DNA of 36,955 nt from DASVWZ01 sp036392935 (GTDB taxonomy: Bacteria > Acidobacteriota > Terriglobia > Terriglobales > Acidobacteriaceae), in assembly GCA_036392935.1 (NCBI GenBank), contig DASVWZ010000205.1, forward strand, positions 1 to 36,955, written 5' to 3'. A program made the translations under genes and the position numbers. Positions 23,164 to 31,152 of the stretch are shown here, in pieces; position 1 is the stretch's first letter; each line of letters opens with the position of its first letter. The notes under the pieces are model-generated. The model saw nothing but the letters and a program-made list of their open reading frames with translations. It was not told where the DNA came from and did not search any database.

Positions 23164-24642
23164 CTAGGCCTTCGCCGGCTCCGCGGCGGCTGCGGAATCC
23201 TGCCGCTCGCGCTTTTCCTTCACCCACTTGTTGCGCGCCGCGCGGACCTTCAAGAACGTCTTCGCCTCGTGATACAGCCGCTTGCGTTCCACGCCGTCGA
23301 ACGCGGCTTTCTTCAGAATTCTAAACACCGCTTTCGGCCGGAAATAATATTCATCGTAGAAACGATGCACCGCTTCCATGATCTCATCCGCCGGCAGCCC
23401 CGGATACTGTATCTGCACCATCTGGTGGCCGCCTTCGTCCACCATCTTGTTGTCCTTCACCATGAACCCGTTCTTCACCGCGTGATCGTACAGCTCCGTT
23501 CCCGGATACGCATGCGCCACCGAAACCTGTATCGTCTCCACATCCAGCGACTTCGCAAAGTTGATGGTATTTTTGATCGTCTCTCGCGTCTCGCCCGGCA
23601 GGCCGAGAATAAAATCGCCATGCACCACCAAGCCCAGCTTGTGGCAATCCTTGGTGAACTGGATCGCCCGCTCGATGGTCGCGCCCTTCTTAATATTTTT
23701 CAGGATCTGCTGATCGCCCGATTCGTATCCCACAATCAACAGCCGGCAGCCGGCTTCCTTCATGGCTTTCAGCGTCTCGTAATCAGTCGTCACCCGTGAC
23801 GTGCATGACCACGTCAAGCCCAGCGGCTTCAGCTTCGCGCAGAGCTCGATCGTCCGCGCCTTCTGAATATTGAAGGTGTCGTCGTCGAAGAAAAATTCGC
23901 GCACATTCGGCCAATATTCCTTCGCCTTGGCCATCTCCTGCGCCACATCATCTGTCGACCGTTTCCGCCACGGATGCCCACTCAGCGTCTGCGGCCACAA
24001 GCAGAACGTGCATTGTGCCGGACACCCCCGCGTGGTGTACAACGACACAAACGGATAAAGCAAAAACGGCACCGTATACCGCGTCACATCCAGATCGCGC
24101 TTGTAGACGTCGGTCACATGCGGCATCGAATCCAGGTCCTGCATCTGCGGACGGTCCGCATTATGCACGATCTGCCCATCCTTCAAGTACGACGCGCCCA
24201 GGATCTCGTTCAGCGGCTTGCCATTGGCGTACTCCACCACCGCGTGGTCGAACTCCTTGCGCACAATAAAGTCGATCGCCTCGCACTCGCGCAGCGATTT
24301 CTCCGGCAGCACGCTCACGTGCGGACCGACGAAGGCAATCTTCATCGTCGGATTCGCCTCTTTGATCTTGCGCACCAGTTGAATGTCGCCCGGAAATCCC
24401 GGCGTGCTGGTGAACAGCACCAGGAACTCGTAGTCCCGCGCAATCTTGATGGTTTCTTCCGCAGAAATGTGGTGCGGCGGCGCATCCAAAAGCCGCGCGC
24501 CTTCGAGCATTCCCGCCGGATAGGCCAGCCATACCGGATACCAGTACGACTCAATTTCGCGCGTGGCCGGCCAGCGCGATCCCGCTCCCCCATCGAAATT
24601 TTCAAACGAAGGGGGGTTCAAAAACAGTGTTTTCAATGGCAT
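23164..24642 (-). CDS. hpnJ: Hopanoid-associated radical SAM protein HpnJ
   Basis: B12-binding-domain radical SAM enzyme of 492 residues. The N-terminal third is a cobalamin-binding-like alpha/beta domain (FTSTPGFPGDIQLVRKI, IAFVGPHVSVLP). The radical SAM CX3CX2C is Cys207, Cys211 and Cys214 in TRGCPAQCTFCLWPQ. The following SGHPWRKRS, FFFDDDTF and DFILGLPGET match HpnJ. In Burkholderia, HpnJ contracts the sugar of glucosaminyl-BHT to the cyclitol ether. The HpnI glycosyltransferase and HpnK deacetylase that normally precede it are not in the window. AAGGA lies 10 bases before the ATG. It converges on the main hopanoid operon. Confidence 0.88.
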   Translation of the reverse strand: MPLKTLFLNPPSFENFDGGAGSRWPATREIESYWYPVWLAYPAGMLEGARLLDAPPHHISAEETIKIARDYEFLVLFTSTPGFPGDIQLVRKIKEANPTMKIAFVGPHVSVLPEKSLRECEAIDFIVRKEFDHAVVEYANGKPLNEILGASYLKDGQIVHNADRPQMQDLDSMPHVTDVYKRDLDVTRYTVPFLLYPFVSLYTTRGCPAQCTFCLWPQTLSGHPWRKRSTDDVAQEMAKAKEYWPNVREFFFDDDTFNIQKARTIELCAKLKPLGLTWSCTSRVTTDYETLKAMKEAGCRLLIVGYESGDQQILKNIKKGATIERAIQFTKDCHKLGLVVHGDFILGLPGETRETIKNTINFAKSLDVETIQVSVAHAYPGTELYDHAVKNGFMVKDNKMVDEGGHQMVQIQYPGLPADEIMEAVHRFYDEYYFRPKAVFRILKKAAFDGVERKRLYHEAKTFLKVRAARNKWVKEKRERQDSAAAAEPAKA

Positions 24643-24919
24643 AGGTTTGATTCCTTATTTTACCATTTCCGCCCGATTTTCCCTGCGGAAAACGCGTTGT
24701 TAACTGAATACTCTCCACTCTCCACCATTGTCATTCAGAGCGCGCGAAGAATCCCTTCTCCTTCTACAAACACAGATGAGTTTTTTCGCGTCCCTTACTG
24801 AAGACTCAAAGCCCTCCGTGCCTTCGTGTCTCCGTGGTTAATCACCTCAGCCAACAGATGCCCTCGCTTTCATTTCCGCTCCAATTTCCGCCAAGGCTCT
24901 GCTCATCACCGACAAATTG
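24643..24919. other. Intergenic, short repeat remnants
   Basis: Upstream of hpnJ and beyond the 3' end of tRNA-Arg. It carries a GTCATTCAGAGCG...GAAGAATCC phrase near 24730-24765 of the same intergenic type seen near 28360-28490. At 24814-24837 there are three 8-bp units: CTCCGTGC, CTTCGTGT and CTCCGTGG. No gene is supported. Confidence 0.5.
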
Positions 24920-24996
24920 TGGAGGCCCCGGGCAGAGTCGAACTGCCGACCAACGGTTTAGGAAACCGCTGCTCTATCCATCTGAGCTACGGGGCC
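24920..24996 (-). tRNA. tRNA-Arg (anticodon CCU)
   Basis: Full cloverleaf on the minus strand. Acceptor GGCCCCG pairs with CGGGGCC. D arm GCTC...GAGC; anticodon stem GCGGT/ACCGT around loop TTCCTAA, anticodon at 24960-24962; T arm GGCAG-TTCGACT-CTGCC. The CCA end is encoded (24922-24920) after an unusual U at position 73. It reads the AGG arginine codon, a rare codon in GC-rich genomes. Confidence 0.93.
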
Positions 24997-25145
24997 AATG
25001 CGCGAGGAACTTCTCATTGAAGAATTTCCTTTTGCGATCTTACCAAACCGCCATCATCACCCGCGCCTGACCGATCCGCCTTAAAATTCCCGTAGTTTTC
25101 CGTGGTATCGTTTATCAGACATTACCCATCCTCCCCATAATCACC

Positions 25146-25221
25146 GGGCCCGTAGCTCAACGGTTAGAGCAGCAGACTCATAATCTGTTGGTTCTAGGTT
25201 CAAATCCTAGCGGGCCCACCA
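25146..25221 (+). tRNA. tRNA-Ile2 (anticodon CAU, lysidine type)
   Basis: Cloverleaf with acceptor GGGCCCG/CGGGCCC, encoded ACCA, anticodon stem GCAGA/TCTGT, loop CTCATAA (anticodon 25179-25181) and T arm CTAGG-TTCAAAT-CCTAG. CAU could be Met or Ile2. The C4-G69 and C5-G68 pairs are positive determinants for the lysidine synthetase TilS in E. coli, and the sequence around the anticodon resembles E. coli tRNA-Ile2. The Met-like tRNA at 36630 lacks these pairs. Ile2 decodes AUA. Confidence 0.8.
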
Positions 25222-25388
25222 ACCATAGACGACCGCGGCAGCCCGGACCCGAAATCCTCATCGGAACGAAAAATCTGTCCCCTCTAACCCCCTCCAAACA
25301 CGCCCTCTATCTCCCGACCCTTGGTGCCATCCCGCCCTCCCATTTCGTCATGGTCACAGGTTACTGAAGTTTCCCCCAAAATAGTGCA

Positions 25389-25410
25389 AATCATTGATCC
25401 TCAATGGATT
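25389..25410. promoter_or_regulatory. Imperfect palindrome upstream of the c-di-GMP gene
   Basis: AATCATTGA (25389-25397) and TCAATGGATT (25401-25410) form an inverted repeat with one extra base in the right arm and a 3-base centre. It lies about 60 bp before the start of the HD-GYP/GGDEF gene, in an otherwise featureless 249-bp gap after tRNA-Ile2. It could be an operator; no matching promoter is clear. Confidence 0.35.
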
Positions 25411-25470
25411 AGCTGATATTTCTGAAGAGCGGCCTTATGTCTTTCCCCGGCCGTTTCTGTCGAAACTAGA

Positions 25471-28221
25471 ATGACGCAGGACTCTCTCAACTGGAAGAGC
25501 CTCAGCTGGGTCTCCAAGCTGTTCATCAGCCTGGTGATCGGCGCCGGCACGGTGGTGTTGATTTCCGGCGCAGTCCATCAGTCCAGCAACAATATCGCCG
25601 AGTTTCTTTGCTATCTCTGCATTGCCGCGCTGGCCGCCCGTTTTCGCGTAACCCTGCCCGGAATCACCGGCACCATCTCGGTTAATTTCCTCTTCATCCT
25701 GCTGGCCATCATGGAGCTCAGCTTCTCCGAAACTCTGCTCCTCGGTTGCGTCTCCGTGCTGGTGCAATGCTGGCGTCCGCACCGCCCCAGCGCCATCCAG
25801 ATCGCCTTTAACGCCTGTGCCGGCGCGGTCTCTATCGGCCTCGCCTACTTCGTCTATCACTACGCCTTGTTCCGCCTGGCAATCGACAGCCGTCCGCTTC
25901 TGCTGGGCGTAGCAGCGACAACCTACTTCATCGCCAACACGGTTTCGATTGCCGCGGTCATTTCACTCACCGAGCGCCGTCCGCTCTGGAAGCTCTTCAC
26001 CGAGTGCTATCTCTGGTCGTTCCCTTACTACCTTGTCGGCGCGGGCGTGGTCGGCGTCTTCGGCTGGTTCAACCGGATGTTCTACTGGGAAACCTCGCTG
26101 CTCATGATCCCAGTGATCTATCTTTTCTACCGCTCCTACCGCCTTTATCTCGGCAAACTGGATGACGAAAAACGCCACGTCGAAGAGATGGCTGCGCTGC
26201 ACCTCCGCACCATCGAAGCTCTCGCCGTCGCCATTGAAGCCAAAGATCAGAACACCCACGACCATCTGCGCCGCGTCAGCGTCTACGCCATTGAAGTCGC
26301 AAAAGAACTCAAAATCAGCGGGCCCGAACTTGAGGCCCTGCACGCCGCCACGCTTCTGCATGACATCGGAAAGCTCGCCGTCCCCGAGCACATCATCTCC
26401 AAGCCCGGCCGCCTCACGCCGGAAGAATTCGAGAAGATGAAGATTCATCCTCTCGTCGGCGCAGAAATTCTCGAGCGTGTGCACTTTCCCTATCCGGTCG
26501 TGCCTATCGTTCGCGCCCACCACGAAAAATGGGATGGAACCGGTTACCCCGTCGGCCTGAAAGGCGAGCAGATTCCCATTGGCGCACGCATTCTTTCCGC
26601 TGTCGATTTCCTCGATGCTCTCGCTTCTGACCGGCAATATCGCCGCGCGCTGCCGCTGGATGAAGTCATGGAGCGATTGGCCGGCGAATCCGGCAAGGGT
26701 TTTGACCCGCAGATCGTCGCCATCCTCACCCGCCGTTACAAGCAACTGGAAAGACTGGTCGCAACGAAATTCGGCAATCTCAGCACCCCGCACCTATCGA
26801 CGGAAGCCAAAATTGAACGCGGTGACGCCCCCGGCGCAGGTTTTGCCGACGTAAAAACCAAATCGTCCTCCGGCATTCACAGCGCCTTTCTTTCATCGAT
26901 CGCGTCCGCGCGCCAGGAAGCCCAAACCCTGTTCGAACTCAGCCAGGAGCTCGGCGCTTCCCTCAGTCTCGGCGAAACCTTGTCCGTGTTATCGGTCAAG
27001 CTCAAACCGCTCGTGCCCTACGATGCCATCGCCATCTACATTCGCCGCGATGAAGAACTCATTCCCGAATACGTCAACGGCGACAACTTCCGCCTCTTTT
27101 CCGCGTTGCGCATTCCGCTCGGCCAAGGTCTCTCCGGATGGGTCGCCCACAACCGCAAGCCCATCGTAAACGGCAATCCCTCGGTCGAGCCCGGTTACCT
27201 CAACGATCCTTCGAAATACAGCACCCTGAGTTCCGCACTCGCCGTGCCCCTCGAAGGCGTCGCTGGCGTGATCGGTGTGCTCGCGCTCTACCGCACCGAA
27301 CGCGATGCCTTCACCAACGATCACCTTCGCATCCTCCTGGCCATCAGTTCAAAGATGGCGCTGGCCATCGAGAACGCTCTCAAATATCAGCAGGCAGAAA
27401 GTTCAGCCACAACCGATTACCTCACCGGCCTGCCCAACGCGCGCTCGCTTTTCCTTCAGCTCGAGCGCGAACTGGCCCGCTGCAAGCGCGACCAGAGTTC
27501 GCTCACCATCATGGTCTGCGACATGGATGGCTTCAAACAGGTCAACGACCGCTTCGGCCATCTCGAAGGTAATCACGTCTTGCGGCTCTTCGCGCAGGCG
27601 CTCAAACAAAGCTGCCGCGAGTACGACTACGTGGCCCGCATGGGCGGCGACGAATTCGTGGTCATCGCTCCCGGACTTCAGCCCGACGCCTCCGGCAGAA
27701 AAGCCGGTCAATTGCGCGAACTGGCTCGTCGCGCCGGCATCGACGTTTGCTCCGAAGACATTCTCTCGCTCAGCGTCGGCCAGGCCGTCTATCCCGCCGA
27801 CGGCAAAGACGCCGAAGATCTCCTCGCTGAAGCCGACCGCCGCATGTATCTCGAGAAACAGAAGCAGCCCAGGAGCAGAGATCGCCGTCTGCACACCCGC
27901 TACCGTTGCCGGTTGACCATCGAAGTCATCAGTGACCAGAGCAACTCGCCGGTCCTCGCCTATCTCACCAATATCAGCATGGGCGGATGCTACATCGAAA
28001 CCAGCGCCATCCTGAGCCGCGGATCGAAGATTCGCATCGATCTCGCTCACAACGGCTTTCAGATCGAAGGCAAGATTGAACGCGTCGATCCCGGCGTCGG
28101 ACTTTCGGTTCAGTTCACCGATGCGCGCGGCGACGGCAAAGAGAAAATCACCCGCCTGCTCGAATCCGTGCAGAAAGACACCTCGCCCAACCCCTACCTG
28201 GAAGCGCTTTCCAAGCGGTAA
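25471..28221 (+). CDS. Membrane c-di-GMP enzyme: HD-GYP, GAF, GGDEF and PilZ in one chain
   Basis: 916 residues with every part of c-di-GMP signalling. An N-terminal membrane region (about 10-225, six or seven helices) is followed by an HD-GYP phosphodiesterase domain (about 240-430): HD at 297-298 and HHEKWDGTGYP from 350. A GAF-like sensor (about 470-645) leads into a GGDEF diguanylate cyclase with intact GGDEF at 725-729. An RxxD inhibitory site (REYD) sits five residues before it. A C-terminal PilZ domain (about 800-905) has RxxxR-type (RRLHTRYR) and NISMGG motifs that bind c-di-GMP. It may make, break and sense c-di-GMP. A weak GAAA precedes the ATG. It is a single gene with no operon partner. 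Confidence 0.92.
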   Translation: MTQDSLNWKSLSWVSKLFISLVIGAGTVVLISGAVHQSSNNIAEFLCYLCIAALAARFRVTLPGITGTISVNFLFILLAIMELSFSETLLLGCVSVLVQCWRPHRPSAIQIAFNACAGAVSIGLAYFVYHYALFRLAIDSRPLLLGVAATTYFIANTVSIAAVISLTERRPLWKLFTECYLWSFPYYLVGAGVVGVFGWFNRMFYWETSLLMIPVIYLFYRSYRLYLGKLDDEKRHVEEMAALHLRTIEALAVAIEAKDQNTHDHLRRVSVYAIEVAKELKISGPELEALHAATLLHDIGKLAVPEHIISKPGRLTPEEFEKMKIHPLVGAEILERVHFPYPVVPIVRAHHEKWDGTGYPVGLKGEQIPIGARILSAVDFLDALASDRQYRRALPLDEVMERLAGESGKGFDPQIVAILTRRYKQLERLVATKFGNLSTPHLSTEAKIERGDAPGAGFADVKTKSSSGIHSAFLSSIASARQEAQTLFELSQELGASLSLGETLSVLSVKLKPLVPYDAIAIYIRRDEELIPEYVNGDNFRLFSALRIPLGQGLSGWVAHNRKPIVNGNPSVEPGYLNDPSKYSTLSSALAVPLEGVAGVIGVLALYRTERDAFTNDHLRILLAISSKMALAIENALKYQQAESSATTDYLTGLPNARSLFLQLERELARCKRDQSSLTIMVCDMDGFKQVNDRFGHLEGNHVLRLFAQALKQSCREYDYVARMGGDEFVVIAPGLQPDASGRKAGQLRELARRAGIDVCSEDILSLSVGQAVYPADGKDAEDLLAEADRRMYLEKQKQPRSRDRRLHTRYRCRLTIEVISDQSNSPVLAYLTNISMGGCYIETSAILSRGSKIRIDLAHNGFQIEGKIERVDPGVGLSVQFTDARGDGKEKITRLLESVQKDTSPNPYLEALSKR

Positions 28222-28258
28222 CCGTACGAACGCTCAGCCTTAGCACTGCGCTTGCTTT

Positions 28259-28330
28259 TGGGTGGCGCAGCGCTTCAGCGCTGCGATAGATCGCTTGTTT
28301 TGGCCATCGGCTTTAGCCGCTGCGGTCAAA
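28259..28330 (+). repeat. REP-like paired palindromes
   Basis: CGCAGCGCT and AGCGCTGCG around a 2-base centre (28266-28285), then 22 bases later CGGCTTTAGCCG (28308-28319). An inverted copy of the same two-palindrome layout lies at 36906-36955. The position just past the 3' end of the c-di-GMP gene, and the GC-rich hairpins without a T-run, suggest a REP-type element rather than a simple terminator. Confidence 0.75.
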
Positions 28331-28396
28331 AGATCGCGGCTACGCGGGAAGTCCCTACACCCTTGTCATTCCGAACCGTTCGCAAAACGGGTGCCT

Positions 28397-28421
28397 CACA
28401 CAACGTGCTTTTCGTTGTGTG
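28397..28421. other. 9-bp hairpin
   Basis: CACACAACG (28397-28405) and CGTTGTGTG (28413-28421) form a perfect 9-bp stem with a 7-base loop. No T-run follows on either strand. It lies inside a dispersed intergenic phrase and may be part of that repeat. Confidence 0.6.
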
Positions 28422-28559
28422 GGAACTTTCGGAAAACTGGACCCAAAAACACTGATCCTTACCACCCCGTAATTCCGAACCCATGAGGAATCCGCTTTTC
28501 AGGCACAGGCGGGCGGCCCAGCCAGAATCCACGCATCCGCCAATGAACTGGCCCACGAC

Positions 28560-28579
28560 TGTTTACCATATGGTAAACA
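28560..28579. promoter_or_regulatory. Perfect 20-bp palindrome in an AT-rich island
   Basis: TGTTTACCAT followed directly by its exact reverse complement ATGGTAAACA, with no spacer. The form is that of a transcription-factor operator. Yet it lies between the 3' ends of two convergent genes, with no recognised gene downstream on either strand within 200 bp. It opens an AT-rich island (28560-28800) unlike the GC-rich surroundings. Confidence 0.6.
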
Positions 28580-28810
28580 TCACAATGCTCCTAACCCATT
28601 GATTCCAGATATTTTAGTATCTAACTACCTGATTTATCAATATTTTAGCTCCATATGGCGTTGGATTTTTATTGATTCTAAAGCCTGTTACGAGCCAAAC
28701 GCAGATATCCGTGATATGGAGGTTGAACTGCCCAGCACCGTTTGCGTGGAAGTCGTTCGATGGCTTCGATATTACCTTTAAGTTAATCCCCATCGGGAGC
28801 GTAACGAACC

Positions 28811-28866
28811 TTCTGACGACCAACGACCAACGACCAACGACCGAAGACCAACGACGGAAGACCGAC
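28811..28866 (-). repeat. Heptamer array of GACCAAC type
   Basis: Eight 7-bp units on the plus strand: TTCTGAC, GACCAAC three times, GACCGAA, GACCAAC, GACGGAA and GACCGAC. It ends 13 bp from the stop codon of the PilZ-like gene. Read in that gene's direction the units are GTTGGTC, the same heptamer that opens the arrays at 2216 and 36721. Confidence 0.92.
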
Positions 28867-28879
28867 TCACCCCAGATAA

Positions 28880-29323
28880 CTATCTCTTACCCGAGTGCGA
28901 TTCACCCTTCGCCGAGAATAGCGCATAAGGCCACTCGTCGGCTTTCTTCGGCAAGGCAACCCCGGCTCCCATGCCCGCTTGCCCGCCCCAATCTTCCGGC
29001 ACCGGCTGAATGCACCACACATTCCCCGGTTCTTCCAGCGCCAACCCCAGCAACCAGTACTTGCCGTCCACGCCCAGCGGCACGCAGTTGGCCACGCGCG
29101 CGATGGCGTGATTGCCTCCCGGCAAGTCCTCCAGCACCACGCGGCATTCCAGTTCCAGCGGCCGCGTCAAGCGCACCCCGCACCCATCCGGATTCACCAC
29201 CAGCGTGTGACACTCTTCCGCGAACTCGGGTTTCAAATCCAGGCTGCGGATGCGGATCGGTATCTGAGCGCGAATTCTGGTCGGACGATGGGATGATTCC
29301 AGGGAAGTCTTGTTGCCACTCAT
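28880..29323 (-). CDS. PilZ-like domain protein
   Basis: 147 residues from the chosen ATG. The strand pattern PTRIRAQIPIRIRSLD ... CHTLVVNPDGCGVRLTRPLELECRVVLEDL ... HAIARVANCVPLGVDGKYWLLGLAL resembles a PilZ beta-barrel. The usual RxxxR and D/NxSxxG motifs are altered (NPDGCG in place of N-x-S-x-x-G), so c-di-GMP binding is doubtful. The tail is Gly/Lys-rich. There is no signal or membrane segment. A TTG at 29392 would extend it by 23 residues; neither start has a clear ribosome site. It follows the ABC exporter genes on the same strand with a gap of about 93 bp. Family call moderate, function unknown. Confidence 0.65.
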   Translation of the reverse strand: MSGNKTSLESSHRPTRIRAQIPIRIRSLDLKPEFAEECHTLVVNPDGCGVRLTRPLELECRVVLEDLPGGNHAIARVANCVPLGVDGKYWLLGLALEEPGNVWCIQPVPEDWGGQAGMGAGVALPKKADEWPYALFSAKGESHSGKR

Positions 29324-29416
29324 GTCAGCGATCCACTCTTCATGGTAGGCCCGAAAAACGGGCTCCAGAAGCTGACGGGCGTTCCCGCGCAAACCAAAGT
29401 AATCCGAGCCCGCCTG

Positions 29417-30226
29417 TTAGCGGAAGGCCAAAGAGCCCGCCAGGCGCGCTTTTCGCAGGCTCAATGAAAACAACACCAGACCCGCGGTAAGCGCGGCGCC
29501 GGCAAACAACAGAAGATAGCGGAACTCTGGCGCCAAATCGCCGAACCCGCTACCCTGCAACAGCGCCATGCGCATCGCCGTCAGCGAATGAGTCAGCGGG
29601 ATCCAGCCGGAAATAATCTGCAGCGGTTTGGGAAGCGCGTCGACTGGGAAAAGCGTCCCGGTAAGAAACCACGTCCCCGACCCGACAATCCACAACACCG
29701 CCGAACCTTTCTGGATCGCAATCTGTAATGCCGCAGCGACCAACCCCAGGCCAACCACTATCATCAGCGAAAGCCCGAACACACCCACCGCTGCTGCCAG
29801 GTTCGCATCCAGTGCGCCAGTCCCCGAAAGCTTGAAGCCGGCGATCAGATAGATCAAAAACTGCCCGCTGCCCGCGATCAAAGCCGCCGCTGCGCTCAAC
29901 AACACAATCACCGGCGCCGGCGTCGCCGACGCCATCAGAACTTCCATGGTCCCTTCCTGCTGCGCCTCCTGCACGCACCGCACGAAGGCGCGCGTGGCCA
30001 TGATCATAAACGTGTACAGGCCGGTCCCGATGAGCAGGAAAGGGAAGTACTCGACCCCGTCCGGCCGGAATCCCGGCCCGATCGCCCGCGACAAGTAATA
30101 AAACGCCGCCAGCTCCACCAACGTTCCCGCAACCGAGATGGCGAGCCCCGCACGATAACGTGACGCCGTGCGCAGATCGCGCAGCAGTATCACCGAGAAC
30201 TTGTCGGCCGTCGCCGCTACACTCAT
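29417..30226 (-). CDS. ABC-2 type transporter permease
   Basis: 269 residues with six predicted membrane helices, typical of ABC-2 export permeases. An N-terminal amphipathic segment (FSVILLRDLRTASRYRAG) precedes the first helix. A conserved cytoplasmic stretch CVQEAQQEGTMEVLMASATPA matches the coupling region of this family, and SGWIPLTHSLTAMRMALLQG is the usual end motif. The ATG at 30226 overlaps the stop of the ATPase gene (ATGA), so the two are translated together. The substrate is not evident; this class exports drugs, polysaccharides or lipids. Confidence 0.9.
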   Translation of the reverse strand: MSVAATADKFSVILLRDLRTASRYRAGLAISVAGTLVELAAFYYLSRAIGPGFRPDGVEYFPFLLIGTGLYTFMIMATRAFVRCVQEAQQEGTMEVLMASATPAPVIVLLSAAAALIAGSGQFLIYLIAGFKLSGTGALDANLAAAVGVFGLSLMIVVGLGLVAAALQIAIQKGSAVLWIVGSGTWFLTGTLFPVDALPKPLQIISGWIPLTHSLTAMRMALLQGSGFGDLAPEFRYLLLFAGAALTAGLVLFSLSLRKARLAGSLAFR

Positions 30227-31029
30227 CGCCACTCTCCAACCGCGACTGGAAGCGCTTCATCGACCCCTGCTTCTCGCTGAGTCAGATCGAAATACCAGGA
30301 ACGCAGCGAGTGAACTCCGGTTGAGACCACTCTTCGCTCGGCAATCAGCCGTCCGTTTTGCAGAACGACCGCCGAATCCGCCAGCGCTGCGGCTTCTTCA
30401 AAACTATGCGTTGCCAGAACCAATGTTGTCCCGCTCGGCCGCAGACCGCGCACCAACTCCCAAAATTCCTCGGTCGACGCCGGATCCAAACTGCGCGTCG
30501 GTTCATCCAGAAGAAGAAGCGATGGCTCTTTGACCAGAGCCCGAGCGATGCTCAACCGCTGCCACATTCCGCTCGAAAACTTCATCACCAGCATGTCCGC
30601 GTACTTCGCCAGGCCAGTTTGCTCCAACTGAAGCCGGATGCGCCCGCGCCGCACCTTTCGCGGTATGTTGTCGAGAGCGGCAAAAAAATGCAGGTTCTCC
30701 CGCGCCGTAAGCCGCGGAAAAAATGACCGCTCCGATGCGATGGCAAACCCAACCCGCTCCCGCACCGCGGAACCCGCAACTCTGGTATCGTAACCTTCCA
30801 CTAAAACCGTCCCGCGATCCGGCAGAAGAATCGTGGCAATCAATTTCAGCAGCGTGGTCTTGCCGCTACCATTCGGACCCAGCAGCGCCAGCGCGGTTCC
30901 TTGCGGAACGCGCAATGAAATATTATCGAGCGCCCGCGTCTCGCCCCGCTGCTCGCGGCCGAACCAGCCAACCAATGCCGGCCCTTGCCGGTATGTTTTG
31001 CTGACCGAATCCAGGCGAATGCTGTCCAT
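30223..31029 (-). CDS. ABC transporter ATP-binding protein
   Basis: 268 residues. Walker A GPNGSGKT (51-58), Walker B LLLLDEP (171-177) and the switch His in VLATHSFEEAA are intact. The signature is FSSGMWQRLSIARAL (from 151), in which M-W replaces the usual G-Q; the essential S-x-G core is kept. An insertion after the first strand (ALVGWFGREQRGETRALDNIS) recalls the polysaccharide/teichoic-acid exporter ATPases. It forms a two-gene exporter with the permease that overlaps it. Divergent from the nucleotidyltransferase gene, with 123 bp between. Confidence 0.92.
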   Translation of the reverse strand: MDSIRLDSVSKTYRQGPALVGWFGREQRGETRALDNISLRVPQGTALALLGPNGSGKTTLLKLIATILLPDRGTVLVEGYDTRVAGSAVRERVGFAIASERSFFPRLTARENLHFFAALDNIPRKVRRGRIRLQLEQTGLAKYADMLVMKFSSGMWQRLSIARALVKEPSLLLLDEPTRSLDPASTEEFWELVRGLRPSGTTLVLATHSFEEAAALADSAVVLQNGRLIAERRVVSTGVHSLRSWYFDLTQREAGVDEALPVAVGEWR

Positions 31030-31152
31030 TCTTGATCAATAGCCGCTTACGTTTCGCGTTAATCCCTGCTCCAAGTGCACTTATTATAGGAGCGGCAGGC
31101 TGACTCAAAGGCTGACTGCTTTTGTTCATCGCGGGGAAATTAGCTCAAAGAT

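Larger units (their letters stand above)
28222..28879. other. Gene-free stretch with repeats and an AT-rich island
   Basis: Lies between two convergent genes, so no gene promoter is needed here. In order it holds REP-like palindromes (28259-28330), a GTCATTCCGAACC...GAGGAATCC phrase (about 28365-28490) with a 9-bp hairpin inside it, an AT-rich island (28560-28800) opening with a perfect 20-bp palindrome, and a heptamer array (28811-28866). A 60-codon TTG frame at 28599-28781 has no ribosome site and is not accepted as a gene. Confidence 0.6.

Noticed and set aside
28266..28285. Intrinsic terminator of the c-di-GMP gene
   Set aside because: A strong hairpin is present but no T-run follows, and the same hairpin recurs elsewhere as part of a dispersed element.
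28599..28781. 60-codon frame in the AT-rich island
   Set aside because: TTG start without a ribosome site and an odd composition; kept only as a possibility under the palindrome finding.
31081..31090. Promoter between the ABC exporter and the nucleotidyltransferase
   Set aside because: A TATAAT-like site exists on the minus strand (31083-31088), but no -35 at acceptable spacing was found for either gene.
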